From Streptomyces violaceoruber (GTDB taxonomy: Bacteria > Actinomycetota > Actinomycetes > Streptomycetales > Streptomycetaceae), in assembly GCF_033406955.1 (NCBI RefSeq), contig NZ_CP137734.1:3224001-3288000 (forward strand): a DNA stretch of 64,000 bases, written 5' to 3'. The position numbers were made by a program, and so were the translations under genes. The stretch's first letter is position 1. Every line of letters begins with the position of its first letter. Of the stretch, positions 42,146 to 50,317 are shown in pieces. The notes beneath the pieces were generated by a model. It was not told the DNA's origin and did not search any database. It worked only from the letters and a program-made list of their open reading frames with translations.

Positions 42146-43446
42146 CGGGACGCCAGCTCGATCACCGTGATGTCCGAGGGCGCCCCCACGCGCGTGGGCG
42201 GGCCCCAGGCGCCCGCGCCGCGGCTGACGTAGAGCTGGGTGTCGCCGTAGCGCTCCAGGCCCGCCAGCGTCGGATTGGCGGCGCCCGCGATGAGGTTGCC
42301 GGGCCAGAGCTGGCCGCCGTGGGTGTGGCCGGAGAGCTGGAGGTCGACTCCGTGGTCCACGGCGTCGTGGATCTGCACCGGCTGGTGGGCGAGGAGCACG
42401 CAGGCGCGGGAGCGGTCCCGGTCGCCGAGGGCCCTGTCGTAGTCGGGGCCCTGGCCCTCGTCCTCGCCGGCGACGTCGTTGACGCCGGCCAGGTCGAAGT
42501 GGGGCAGCTCGGTGCGGGCGTTCTCCAGCGGGAGCAGCCCGAGCCGCCGCACCTCGGCGACCCACTGCTCGGCGCCGGAGAAGTACTCGTGGTTGCCGGT
42601 GACGAAGTACGCGCCGTGCCGTGCCCTCAGCCGGGCCAGCGGGGCGGCGGCCGGGCCGAGGTCCTTCACGCTGCCGTCCACCAGGTCGCCGACGACGGCG
42701 ATCAGGTCGGGCTGCGTGGAGTTGATCGTGTCGACGACCTGCTGCGCGAAGCCCCGGCCGAGCACCGGGCCCAGGTGGATGTCGCTGACGACGGCGATGC
42801 GGAAGCCGTGCGCCGCGCGCGGGAGCTTGGCCAGCGGCACCGTGACCCGCTTCACCTTCGGGCCGCTCAGCACGCCGTACGTGCCGTAGCCGACCGTGCC
42901 GACGGCCGCCGCCGCGGCGGCACCGGCGACGACGCGGGAGACGAAGAGACGGCGGGAGGGTACGGCGAGGGGGCTGCCCTGGGCTGCCAGGGCTTCGGTC
43001 CCCGGCGCCTCGGGCGCCTCAGGTGCCTCGGGCGTCTTCGGCGGAGCCGTGCCGGCCGGTATGCGCGAGGTGTCCGCGGGCGGGGTGACCGAGGGCTCCG
43101 CCCCCGCCGTCCGCCGCGCGGCCGCCCTGCGCTCCAGGAACCGCCGCAGCAGCGGCCGGACGACCTCGCCCGCGAGCACCGCGAGCAGCAGGTAGATCGA
43201 CAGGGCGAGCCACAGGAAGCCCGGCCAGGCGAGCACCCGCTGGAGCCAGAACGGGGCGCCCGCGCGCTCGGCGACCAGCGCCCCGACCGCCAGCAGCCAG
43301 CCCCCGGCGATCACGGCCGCGCCGATTCGGCGCACGGGACCCGGGGCGCGGGTGGTGTCGCGGAACAGACGCCGCCACACGTACCAGTTGGCCGTCACCA
43401 GGACGCCCACCATCAGCAACGCGACCAGCACGAAGACGACCACCAT
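42136..43446 (-). CDS. membrane-anchored calcineurin-like metallophosphoesterase
   Basis: 436 residues. Two or three N-terminal membrane helices (about 1-22, 42-62 and 70-92), a Pro/Glu-Ala repeat linker (PEAPEAPEAPGTEA) and a further helix near 172-190 precede a metallophosphoesterase domain (about 215-425). Metal ligands are seen in VVSDIHLG, VVGDLVDG, VTGNHEYF, LLAHQP and LSGHTHGG. Similar YkuE/YaeI-type enzymes act on lipid or UDP-linked phosphates. Upstream on the same strand is a SCO4848-type membrane protein. Confidence 0.9.
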   Translation of the reverse strand: MVVVFVLVALLMVGVLVTANWYVWRRLFRDTTRAPGPVRRIGAAVIAGGWLLAVGALVAERAGAPFWLQRVLAWPGFLWLALSIYLLLAVLAGEVVRPLLRRFLERRAAARRTAGAEPSVTPPADTSRIPAGTAPPKTPEAPEAPEAPGTEALAAQGSPLAVPSRRLFVSRVVAGAAAAAAVGTVGYGTYGVLSGPKVKRVTVPLAKLPRAAHGFRIAVVSDIHLGPVLGRGFAQQVVDTINSTQPDLIAVVGDLVDGSVKDLGPAAAPLARLRARHGAYFVTGNHEYFSGAEQWVAEVRRLGLLPLENARTELPHFDLAGVNDVAGEDEGQGPDYDRALGDRDRSRACVLLAHQPVQIHDAVDHGVDLQLSGHTHGGQLWPGNLIAGAANPTLAGLERYGDTQLYVSRGAGAWGPPTRVGAPSDITVIELASRQA

Positions 43447-43500
43447 GCCGTCGTATCCCCTCGGTTGGGACGCTCAGGGCGTCCGTGACGTCCTCGTCGC

Positions 43501-43740
43501 CTATGACGTTCGGCGCAGTGCGCGCACGCCGCGCAACCCGATGACCCCGACGACCGTCCCCAATACGAAGGAGACGATCGCGAGCAGCAGGTGCACCCAG
43601 AAGTACGCCGTGGGGTCGCCGTCCTCGAAGGCGAGCCCGCTGCCGTCCTTGACCAGGTTTTTGACGAAAGTGATCCAGATGATCCAGCTCCACACCCCGA
43701 ACGCGAGCAGGAACCAGGAGACGGGGCGGCTGAGCTTCAT
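43501..43740 (-). CDS. SCO4848-family small membrane protein
   Basis: 79-residue protein with two membrane helices, beginning MKLSRPVSWFLLAFGVWSW and ending GVRALRRTS. It matches the actinobacterial family named after SCO4848. Function unknown. It is divergent from a D,D-carboxypeptidase gene across 91 bases and 54 bases upstream of the phosphoesterase gene. Its position next to a peptidoglycan enzyme suggests an envelope role. Confidence 0.85.
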   Translation of the reverse strand: MKLSRPVSWFLLAFGVWSWIIWITFVKNLVKDGSGLAFEDGDPTAYFWVHLLLAIVSFVLGTVVGVIGLRGVRALRRTS

Positions 43741-43831
43741 GGTTTCAGTATCGCCGCACGCTGTCCGGATCCGTGCGCGGGGTGGGGAGGGGGGTGGGAC
43801 CGACCCGATCACGGGGGGTACGTTTCCGCTC

Positions 43832-45106
43832 GTGCCCGCTCCCAAGAAGGCCCTCAGGCGATCCCTGACGGTCACCTCCGCCGCCCTGACCGCTCTCGCC
43901 CTCCTCTCCCCCACCGCGCTCGCCGCCCCGAGCCCGTCGACGAGTCCGTCGGCCACTCCGCCGGCGTCGATGTCGGGCGTGGGCGGTGCGCGGCTCGGGA
44001 AGCCCGGAACGCAGGTGGACCTGGCGGGCGGGGCGCCCGTGCTGCCGAAGGACCTCACGGCCCGGTCGTGGATCGTCGCGGACGCCGAGTCGGGCGACGT
44101 GCTGGCCGCGCACAACGCGCACTGGGAGCTGGCCCCGGCGAGCACCCTGAAGATGCTGTTCGCGGACACGCTGCTGCCGAAGTGGCCGAAGACGACGAAG
44201 CGCAAGGTCCAGGTCTCCGACCTCGCGGGCATCGGCTCCGGGTCCAGCATGGTGGGGATCAAGGAGGAGGAGACGTACACCGTCCACGACCTGTGGCTCG
44301 GCGTCTTCCTGCGCTCGGGGAACGACGCCGTGCACGTGCTGTCGGCGATGAACGACGGTGTCGAGAAGACCGTCGCGGACATGAACGCGCACGCGAAGGA
44401 ACTTCAGGCCGGCGACACCACGGTGGTGAGCCCCGACGGCTACGACATGCCGGGGCAGGTCTCGTCCGCGTACGACCTGACGCTCTTCGCCCGTTCGGGG
44501 CTGCAGAAGATGGACTTCCGCGAGTACGCCTCCACGGTCCGTGCGAAGTTCCCGGGCGAGACGAAGAAGGACAAGAAGGGCAAAACGAGCCGTGAGCCCT
44601 TCGAGATCCAGAACACCAACCGGCTCCTGGCCGGTGATGCGGACGTGGAGGTCTACCCGGGCATCGCGGGCGTCAAGAACGGCTACACCACCAACGCGGG
44701 CAACACCTTCACGGGCGTGGCCGAGCAGGGCGGCAAGGTGCTGCTCGTCACCGTGATGCACCCGGCGGAGGACAAGCACAACGAGGTCTACAAGGAGACC
44801 GCCCGGCTGTTCGACTGGGGCTTCCGGGCGGCCGGCAAGGTGCGGCCGGTGGGGGAGCTGGTGAGGCCGAGGAGCGCCACCGCGGCGAGCCCCTCGGCGG
44901 AGGCCTCCGGTGAGGCCGGCGGCACCGGGAAGGGCGGCGCGGGCACGAAGCCGGTGGCGGGAGCCGCGGCCGGCGACGGGGCCGGCGGGGCCGGGGTCGC
45001 GGCCGGTATCGCCGCGGGGGTGCTGGCGCTGCTCGCGGGCGGTGCGTTCCTGATCAACCGGAAGTGGCCGCTGCCGGACCTGGTCCGCCGCCGGACCCGT
45101 CCGTGA
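43832..45106 (+). CDS. D-alanyl-D-alanine carboxypeptidase (serine-type, DacA family)
   Basis: 424-residue exported and C-terminally anchored peptidoglycan enzyme. Signal peptide residues 1-29 (ending TALA), Ser/Pro linker, catalytic domain about 65-340 with SxxK as STLK (Ser near 104), SGN near 162 and KNG (about 282) in place of the usual KTG. The C-terminus has an Ala/Gly linker, a membrane helix (about 390-412) and a basic tail. GTG 43832 is chosen as the start of the signal peptide. The last 53 bases overlap the convergent YihY-type gene. Confidence 0.92.
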   Translation: MPAPKKALRRSLTVTSAALTALALLSPTALAAPSPSTSPSATPPASMSGVGGARLGKPGTQVDLAGGAPVLPKDLTARSWIVADAESGDVLAAHNAHWELAPASTLKMLFADTLLPKWPKTTKRKVQVSDLAGIGSGSSMVGIKEEETYTVHDLWLGVFLRSGNDAVHVLSAMNDGVEKTVADMNAHAKELQAGDTTVVSPDGYDMPGQVSSAYDLTLFARSGLQKMDFREYASTVRAKFPGETKKDKKGKTSREPFEIQNTNRLLAGDADVEVYPGIAGVKNGYTTNAGNTFTGVAEQGGKVLLVTVMHPAEDKHNEVYKETARLFDWGFRAAGKVRPVGELVRPRSATAASPSAEASGEAGGTGKGGAGTKPVAGAAAGDGAGGAGVAAGIAAGVLALLAGGAFLINRKWPLPDLVRRRTRP

Positions 45107-45986
45107 CGTCCGCGTCGCCCGGCTCTCCCAGTTCCTGCGCCTTGCTGCCCGTCGCCGTCCAGGAGGCGCAGAACAGCACCAGCTTCGCGGTGAAGTTGAT
45201 CCACAGCAGCAGGGCGACGGGGACGCCGAAGGCGCCGTACATGCTCTTCGCCGCGACTCCCTGGATGTAGCCGCTGAGCAGCAGCTTCAGCAGTTCGAAG
45301 CCGACCGCGCCGATCAGCGCGGCCACCACCAGGCGGCGGCGCTCGGGCTGGACGCCGGGGAGCAGGGTCAGTACGTACAGGAGCAGCAGGAAGTCGGCGA
45401 GCACGGCGACGGCGAAGGCGGCGACGTAGAGCAGGACGCCGCCGACCCCGCCCTGGGCGAGACCGATCGTGCGGATGATCCAGCCGACCAGCGCCGAGGC
45501 GACGGTGGAGATGCCGACGGTGATCAGCAGCGCGCCGCCGAGACCGACGAGGACGCCCGCGTCCTTGGCCCGGTGCAGGACCGGGTTCTCGTCCTCGTCG
45601 GGCAGCTCCCACACGGCGCGCAGACAGCCCCGGGTGGCCTCGATCCAGCCCATGCCGGTGAACAGCAGCAGGAGGGCGGAGATCACACCGACGGTGCCGG
45701 CGTTGTCGACCAGGCCCTGGATGTTCAGCTGGTCGGAGATGCCGGGGATCTGCTCGGCCAGCTTGTCCTGGAGCTTGTCCTGCTGCTGCTTGTTCAGCGT
45801 GGCGGCGGCGACGGCGGCGGCCAGGCTCAGCAGCGGGAAGAGCGCGACGAAGCTGGTGAAGGTCATGGCGGCGGCCAGCCGGGACCACTTCACCCGGTCG
45901 AGACGCTCGTAGGAGCGCCACGCGTGCGTGGTCATCAGGCGGGCGATCCACGGTCCCGCCACGGGGAGCTTCTTCAGCCAGTCCAT
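45054..45986 (-). CDS. YihY/BrkB-family inner membrane protein
   Basis: 310 residues from ATG 45986 (MDWLKKLPVAGPW), with six hydrophobic segments typical of the YihY/UPF0761 family. KWSRLAAAMTFTSFVALFPLL near residues 35-55 and GAFGVPVALLLWINFTAKL near 245-265 are characteristic. Not a ribonuclease, despite the old name; its transport or envelope role is unproved. CAGGGTCGG before 45986 is a better ribosome site than that of ATG 46019, which would overlap the GtrA gene by 46 bases. The 3' end overlaps the convergent carboxypeptidase gene. Confidence 0.85.
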   Translation of the reverse strand: MDWLKKLPVAGPWIARLMTTHAWRSYERLDRVKWSRLAAAMTFTSFVALFPLLSLAAAVAAATLNKQQQDKLQDKLAEQIPGISDQLNIQGLVDNAGTVGVISALLLLFTGMGWIEATRGCLRAVWELPDEDENPVLHRAKDAGVLVGLGGALLITVGISTVASALVGWIIRTIGLAQGGVGGVLLYVAAFAVAVLADFLLLLYVLTLLPGVQPERRRLVVAALIGAVGFELLKLLLSGYIQGVAAKSMYGAFGVPVALLLWINFTAKLVLFCASWTATGSKAQELGEPGDADVTDGSGGGPGPAAATSG

Positions 45987-46447
45987 GATCCGACCCTGCC
46001 CCCGCTCGTCGCGTTCCATGATCCCGAGGGCCCCCCGGATCCGGCCGCGGACCGGAAGACCAGTGTCCTTGTGCCCCAGAAGCGCAGGATCGTGCCCAGG
46101 ATCATGCCGACCCCGGCGCCGGAGACCGTGTCGGCGCGCTGCGAGGTGAGGCCGAGCCCGTAGTGGCTGACGATCAGGCAGAGCAGCTGCACGGCGGCGC
46201 CGGCGGCGTTCACGGCGAAGAACACCGCGCAGGGGCGCAGGCCCCGGGGGCGGCCGAGGTGGCGGTAGGTGCCCAGCGCGTTGCCCGCGTAGGCGACCGA
46301 GCAGCCCGCGACGAAGGAGAGGGCCTTGGCGGTGAGCGGGTCGAGACCGGCCGGGCCGCGCAGGCAGGTGAAGAGGCCGAGGTCGACGGCGTAGGCGAGC
46401 AGGCCGGCGGAGGCGAAGCCCAGCAGTTCGCGCCGGCCGGCTACCAA
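45974..46447 (-). CDS. GtrA-family protein (Rv3789-like, in DPA-type cluster)
   Basis: About 157 residues with four membrane helices: GFASAGLLAYAVDLGLFTCL, FVAGCSVAYAGNALGTYRHL, AVFFAVNAAGAAVQLLCLI and SGAGVGMILGTILRFWGTRT. The last block followed by LVF is diagnostic of GtrA. In mycobacteria the GtrA protein Rv3789 is encoded beside dprE1/dprE2. The most plausible start is TTG 46447, seven bases inside the UbiA gene, with GGTGG upstream; no ATG or GTG fits. Its 3' end overlaps the YihY start. Candidate flippase or helper for polyprenyl-phosphoryl pentose. Confidence 0.8.
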   Translation of the reverse strand: MVAGRRELLGFASAGLLAYAVDLGLFTCLRGPAGLDPLTAKALSFVAGCSVAYAGNALGTYRHLGRPRGLRPCAVFFAVNAAGAAVQLLCLIVSHYGLGLTSQRADTVSGAGVGMILGTILRFWGTRTLVFRSAAGSGGPSGSWNATSGGRVGSWTG

Positions 46448-47409
46448 TTGGCCACCGCCAGGCCGTACATCGCGAGCCAGACGACGCCGATCAGCGCGAG
46501 GGCGCGGTCGCGCAGGACGACGTCCTCGGGTTCGCCCGCGGTGCCGCGGTCGGCGAAGACGGCGTAGCGCAGGACGGCCAGGACGAAGGGGATCACGGAG
46601 AGCTGGCGCCAGGGCAGCACGCTGGTGTGCGGGACGCCGCCCTCCTCCATGGCCCACAGGCAGTAGCCGAGGACGGCGACCCCGGCGGCGAGCTGCCAGA
46701 CGAAACGCAGGTAGCCGGTGGTGTACTCGGTGAGCAGCGCGCGCGTGGCACCGTCCTTCCCGGCCATCTGCACGGCTTCGGAGTAGCGCTTGGCGGCGAC
46801 CATGAACAGGGCGCCGAAGCCGGTGGTGATGAGGAACCAGCGCGACAGGGGGATGCCGAGCGCGAGTCCGCCGATCATCGCCCGCATCAGGAAGCCGGTG
46901 GTGACGACGGCGAGGTCGACGACCAGGACGTGCTTGAGGCTGACGCAGTACGCCAGTTGCATGGCCAGGTAGGCGGTCAGCAGGACCGCGACGGGCGCGG
47001 GGCACAGCCAGGCGGCGAGGACGGGCGCCAGGACGCCCAGGGCGCCTCCGGCGGCGTAGGCGAGCGGCACCGGGACGTCTCCGGCGGCGACCGGGCGGTG
47101 CCGTTTGACGGGGTGGGCGCGGTCGGCCTCGGCGTCGCGGGCGTCGTTGACCAGGTAGACGGCGGCGGCGCAGGCGGTGAACAGGACGAAGACGAGGGCG
47201 AGCCGGGCCGGCGCGGGCGCGGAGAACAGTTCGCCGGCGGCGGCCGGGGCCGCGACGACCAGGACGTTCTTGACCCACTGGCGGGGGCGCGCGGTGCGCA
47301 GCAGTCCGGCCGGGACCCGTCTCGCGCGGCGCGGCGGGTCGGGCTCCCGCTGCTGTTCGGGGGCGCGTTGGCGCAGGACGGCGGTGTCGGTGACGGCCGT
47401 GTCAGTCAC
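46441..47409 (-). CDS. UbiA-family polyprenyl-phosphate phosphoribosyltransferase (DPPR synthase-like)
   Basis: 322-residue integral membrane prenyltransferase-fold protein, resembling mycobacterial Rv3806c, which transfers 5-phosphoribose from PRPP to decaprenyl phosphate. Motifs: ARPRQWVKNVLV near residues 40-51, NDARDAEADRAHPVKRHRPV near 88-107 (metal/diphosphate binding) and FMVAAKRYSEA in a cytoplasmic loop near 180. About eight to nine helices. GTG 47409 follows GGAGG by 5 bases and overlaps the PAP2 stop by eight bases, so the two are coupled. Substrate specificity is inferred from similarity plus the neighbouring PAP2 and DprE1/DprE2 genes. Confidence 0.88.
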   Translation of the reverse strand: MTDTAVTDTAVLRQRAPEQQREPDPPRRARRVPAGLLRTARPRQWVKNVLVVAAPAAAGELFSAPAPARLALVFVLFTACAAAVYLVNDARDAEADRAHPVKRHRPVAAGDVPVPLAYAAGGALGVLAPVLAAWLCPAPVAVLLTAYLAMQLAYCVSLKHVLVVDLAVVTTGFLMRAMIGGLALGIPLSRWFLITTGFGALFMVAAKRYSEAVQMAGKDGATRALLTEYTTGYLRFVWQLAAGVAVLGYCLWAMEEGGVPHTSVLPWRQLSVIPFVLAVLRYAVFADRGTAGEPEDVVLRDRALALIGVVWLAMYGLAVANW

Positions 47410-47911
47410 GGGTGCCTCCGCGCATCCAGTCGGCACCGAGCCGGGCCGTGAGCGCGCCCAGGGCGGCGCCCGCGGCGACGTCGGAGGGGTAGTGGACGCC
47501 GACGACCAGCCGGGAGGCGCACACCGCCGCGGCGAGCGGCCAGGCGGCCCGCACCCCGAGGGTGCCGAAGACGACGGCGGCCGCGGCGGCCGAGGTGGCG
47601 TGGGAGCTGGGGAAGGAGTGCCGGCCCGCGGTGCGCACCAGGGGGACGACGTGCGCGGGGCGGGGGCGGCGCACGACCCGCTTCACGCCCATGCTGACGA
47701 CGTGGGCGCCCGCGGTGAGGGCGGTGCCGCGCAGCCAGGCCGTGCGCCGGGGCGCGTCCACGGCGGCCGCGGTGAGGCCGGCCGCGAGCCACAGCGCCCC
47801 GTGCTCCCCCGCCCAGGACAGGGCGCGCGCGGCGCCGGCCACGCGCGGGTCGGTTCCGCGGGCCCTGAGCGCGCTGACGATCCGGTGGTCCATGTCGTCG
47901 AGGTCGTCCAT
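47402..47911 (-). CDS. PAP2-family phosphatase (Rv3807c-like)
   Basis: 169-residue membrane phosphatase with the three PAP2 motifs KRVVRRPRP (about 76-84), SFPSSHAT (about 99-106) and ASRLVVGVHYPSD (about 132-144). In the mycobacterial pathway the equivalent protein removes the 5-phosphate from polyprenyl-phosphoryl-5-phosphoribose. It starts at ATG 47911 (MDDLDDMDHRIVSALRARG). It is divergent from dprE1 across about 140 bases and overlaps the UbiA gene downstream, giving the five-gene pathway layout. Confidence 0.9.
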   Translation of the reverse strand: MDDLDDMDHRIVSALRARGTDPRVAGAARALSWAGEHGALWLAAGLTAAAVDAPRRTAWLRGTALTAGAHVVSMGVKRVVRRPRPAHVVPLVRTAGRHSFPSSHATSAAAAAVVFGTLGVRAAWPLAAAVCASRLVVGVHYPSDVAAGAALGALTARLGADWMRGGTRD

Positions 47912-48053
47912 GTGGACTCACTGTCCACGCCCGCGGCACGGGAAGGCGGGCACGTCGGAGCGACATACCATTAATCACCCGTTTCAGGGATGCTCCGAAT
48001 GTTTTGGGACTAACCATTCACACATGGCGAGACGGGGCGATACGGTCACCGCC

Positions 48054-49427
48054 ATGTCTGCCGACACCGTTCCCGACGCCGACTGGGGCACCGTCACCGG
48101 CTGGGGCCGCACGGCGCCCACCGCGGCGCTCCTCGTCCGGCCGCGGACGTACGAGGAGGCGGCCGTCGCCGTCCGGGACTGCGGGGCCCGGGGCGGCATC
48201 GCCCGGGGGCTCGGCCGGGCGTACGGGGACGCGGCGCAGAACGCCGGGGGCGCCGTGCTCGACATGACGGCCCTGGACCGCGTGCACGCCGTCGACGTCG
48301 CGGGCGGCACCGTGCTGTGCGACGCGGGCGTCTCCCTGCACCGGCTGATGGAGGTGCTGCTGCCGCTCGGCTGGTTCGTGCCGGTGACGCCCGGCACCCG
48401 CTACGTGACGGTCGGCGGGGCGATCGGCGCGGACATCCACGGCAAGAACCACCACGTGTCGGGGTCCTTCACACGGCACGTGGTCTCGCTGGAGCTGCTC
48501 ACCGCCGACGGCCGGGTCCGCACCGTCGCCCCGGGCACGCCCCTGTTCGACGCGACGGCGGGGGGCATGGGGCTGACCGGCGTGATCCTCACCGCGACGC
48601 TGCGGCTCCAGCCGGTCGAAACGGCACTGATGTCGGTCGACACCGAGCGGGCCGGCGACCTGGACGACCTGATGGCCCGGCTGACCGCCACCGACCACCG
48701 CTACCGCTACTCGGTCGCCTGGATCGACCTCCTCGCGCGCGGGCGGGCGACCGGCCGCGCGGTGCTCACCCGCGGCGACCACGCCCCGCTGGACGCGCTG
48801 CCCGCCCGTTCGCGCGCCCGGCACGCGCCGCTGGCCTTCCGCACCTCGCGCCTGCCCGCGACCCCCGACTTCCTGCCGGGCGGACTGCTCAGCCGTACGA
48901 CGGTGGGCCTGTTCAACGAGGTCTGGTACCGCAAGGCCCCCCGGGAGAGCCGGGGCCGCCTCCAGCGGATCGCCACCTTCTTCCATCCGCTGGACGGCGT
49001 CCCGCACTGGAACCGGGTCTACGGCCGCGGGGGCTTCGTGCAGTACCAGTTCGTCGTCGGGCACGGCCGCGAGGAGGCCCTGCGCCGGATCGTGCGGCGC
49101 ATCTCCGCCCGCCGCTGCCCGTCCTTCCTGGCCGTCCTCAAGCGCTTCGGCGCGGCCGACCCCGGCTGGCTGTCCTTCCCCGTCCCGGGCTGGACGCTCG
49201 CCCTCGACATCCCGGCGGGCCTGCCTGGGCTCGGCGCGTTCCTGGACGAGCTGGACGAGGAGGTCGCGGACGCGGGCGGCCGGGTCTATCTCGCCAAGGA
49301 CTCCCGGCTGCGCCCCGAACTGCTCGCCGCGATGTACCCCCGCCTGGACGACTTCCGTACCCTGCGCGCGGAACTGGACCCGCGCGGGGTGTTCGTCTCC
49401 GACCTGGCCCGCCGCCTCGCCCTGTGA
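48054..49427 (+). CDS. dprE1: decaprenylphosphoryl-beta-D-ribose oxidase-like flavoenzyme
   Basis: 457-residue FAD oxidoreductase closely resembling mycobacterial DprE1, the first half of the epimerase that converts polyprenylphosphoryl-ribose to -arabinose. Matching blocks: IARGLGRAYGDAAQNAGG (FAD domain), TPGTRYVTVGGAIGADIHGK then NHH (catalytic His near 129), FFHPLDGVPHWNRVYG and LAKDSR (Lys near 415). At the position of Cys387, the benzothiazinone target, there is Ala 383 (GWTLALD versus GWNICVD). ATG 48054 is used; an in-frame ATG 48024 lies 7 bases after TAACCA and could be a leaderless start. Confidence 0.93.
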   Translation: MSADTVPDADWGTVTGWGRTAPTAALLVRPRTYEEAAVAVRDCGARGGIARGLGRAYGDAAQNAGGAVLDMTALDRVHAVDVAGGTVLCDAGVSLHRLMEVLLPLGWFVPVTPGTRYVTVGGAIGADIHGKNHHVSGSFTRHVVSLELLTADGRVRTVAPGTPLFDATAGGMGLTGVILTATLRLQPVETALMSVDTERAGDLDDLMARLTATDHRYRYSVAWIDLLARGRATGRAVLTRGDHAPLDALPARSRARHAPLAFRTSRLPATPDFLPGGLLSRTTVGLFNEVWYRKAPRESRGRLQRIATFFHPLDGVPHWNRVYGRGGFVQYQFVVGHGREEALRRIVRRISARRCPSFLAVLKRFGAADPGWLSFPVPGWTLALDIPAGLPGLGAFLDELDEEVADAGGRVYLAKDSRLRPELLAAMYPRLDDFRTLRAELDPRGVFVSDLARRLAL

Positions 49428-49461
49428 CGCCCCTGCCACCACTGACATGTCTGGAGCAGTC

Positions 49462-50217
49462 GTGAAGGACGCCTTCGGCCTCCCCCAGTCCCTCCTCGTC
49501 CTCGGCGGTACCTCCGAGATCGCGCTCGCCACCGTGCGCCGCCTGGTGGCCCGCCGCACCCGTACGGTGTGGCTGGCCGGGCGCCCTTCCCCCGCCCTGG
49601 ACGCGGCCGCCGGGCAACTGCGCGGGCTCGGCGCCGAGGTGCGTACGGTCGCCTTCGACGCGCTGGACCCCGAGGGCCACGAGGCGGCGCTCGGCAAGGT
49701 GTTCGCCGAGGGCGACATCGACCTGGTGCTGCTGGCCTTCGGCATCCTGGGCGACCAGGCGCACGACGAGCGCGAGCCGCTGAACGCCGTGCGGGTGGCG
49801 CAGACCAACTACACCGGCGCGGTCTCGGCCGGGCTGGTCGCCGCCCGCTCCCTCCAGGCACAGGGGCACGGCTCGCTGGTCGTGCTCTCCTCCGTCGCCG
49901 GTGAGCGGGCCCGCCGCGCCAACTTCATCTACGGCTCCAGCAAGGCAGGACTGGACACCTTCGCGCAGGGCCTGGGCGACGCGCTGCACGGCACGGGCGT
50001 GCACGTCATGGTCGTACGCCCCGGGTTCGTGCGGTCGCGGATGACCGAGGGGATGGCGGAGGCACCGCTCGCCACGACGCCCGAGGCGGTGGCCACGGCC
50101 ATCGAGCTGGGACTGCGGCGGCGTTCGGAGACGGTGTGGGTGCCGGGCGCGCTGCGGGTGGTGATGTCGGCGGTGCGGCACCTGCCGCGGGCGGTGTTCC
50201 GGCGGCTGCCCGTGTGA
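49462..50217 (+). CDS. dprE2: decaprenylphosphoryl-2-keto-ribose reductase-like SDR
   Basis: 251-residue short-chain dehydrogenase, partner of DprE1, which reduces the 2-keto intermediate to the arabinose epimer with NAD(P)H. Cofactor motif LVLGGTSEIALATV near residue 11-24, catalytic Ser in VLSSVAGERARRANF near 140 and YGSSKAGLD (Tyr/Lys) near 157. The C-terminal AFRRLPV-like end closely resembles the mycobacterial protein. GTG 49462 has GGAG six bases upstream and gives MKDAFGLPQSL, matching the family start; ATG 49447 has no ribosome site. The stop-codon region is the first unit of a tandem repeat. Confidence 0.93.
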   Translation: MKDAFGLPQSLLVLGGTSEIALATVRRLVARRTRTVWLAGRPSPALDAAAGQLRGLGAEVRTVAFDALDPEGHEAALGKVFAEGDIDLVLLAFGILGDQAHDEREPLNAVRVAQTNYTGAVSAGLVAARSLQAQGHGSLVVLSSVAGERARRANFIYGSSKAGLDTFAQGLGDALHGTGVHVMVVRPGFVRSRMTEGMAEAPLATTPEAVATAIELGLRRRSETVWVPGALRVVMSAVRHLPRAVFRRLPV

Positions 50218-50311
50218 CGGTCCGGCTGCCCGTGTGACGTCCGGCTGCGCGTGTGACTCGGCTGCCCGTGTGACGGTCCGGCTGCGCGTGTGACTCGGCT
50301 GCCGGTGCGAG
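50203..50311. repeat. tandem repeat of the dprE2 stop-codon segment (CGGCTGCCCGTGTGACGGTC)
   Basis: Units begin at 50203, 50223, 50242, 50259, 50279 and 50296 with lengths 20, 19, 17, 20 and 17 bases plus a degraded last copy. The first contains the final codons and TGA of dprE2. Units alternate CTGCCC and CTGCGC variants, as expected from stepwise duplication. Confidence 0.85.
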
Positions 50312-50317
50312 GCGCGG

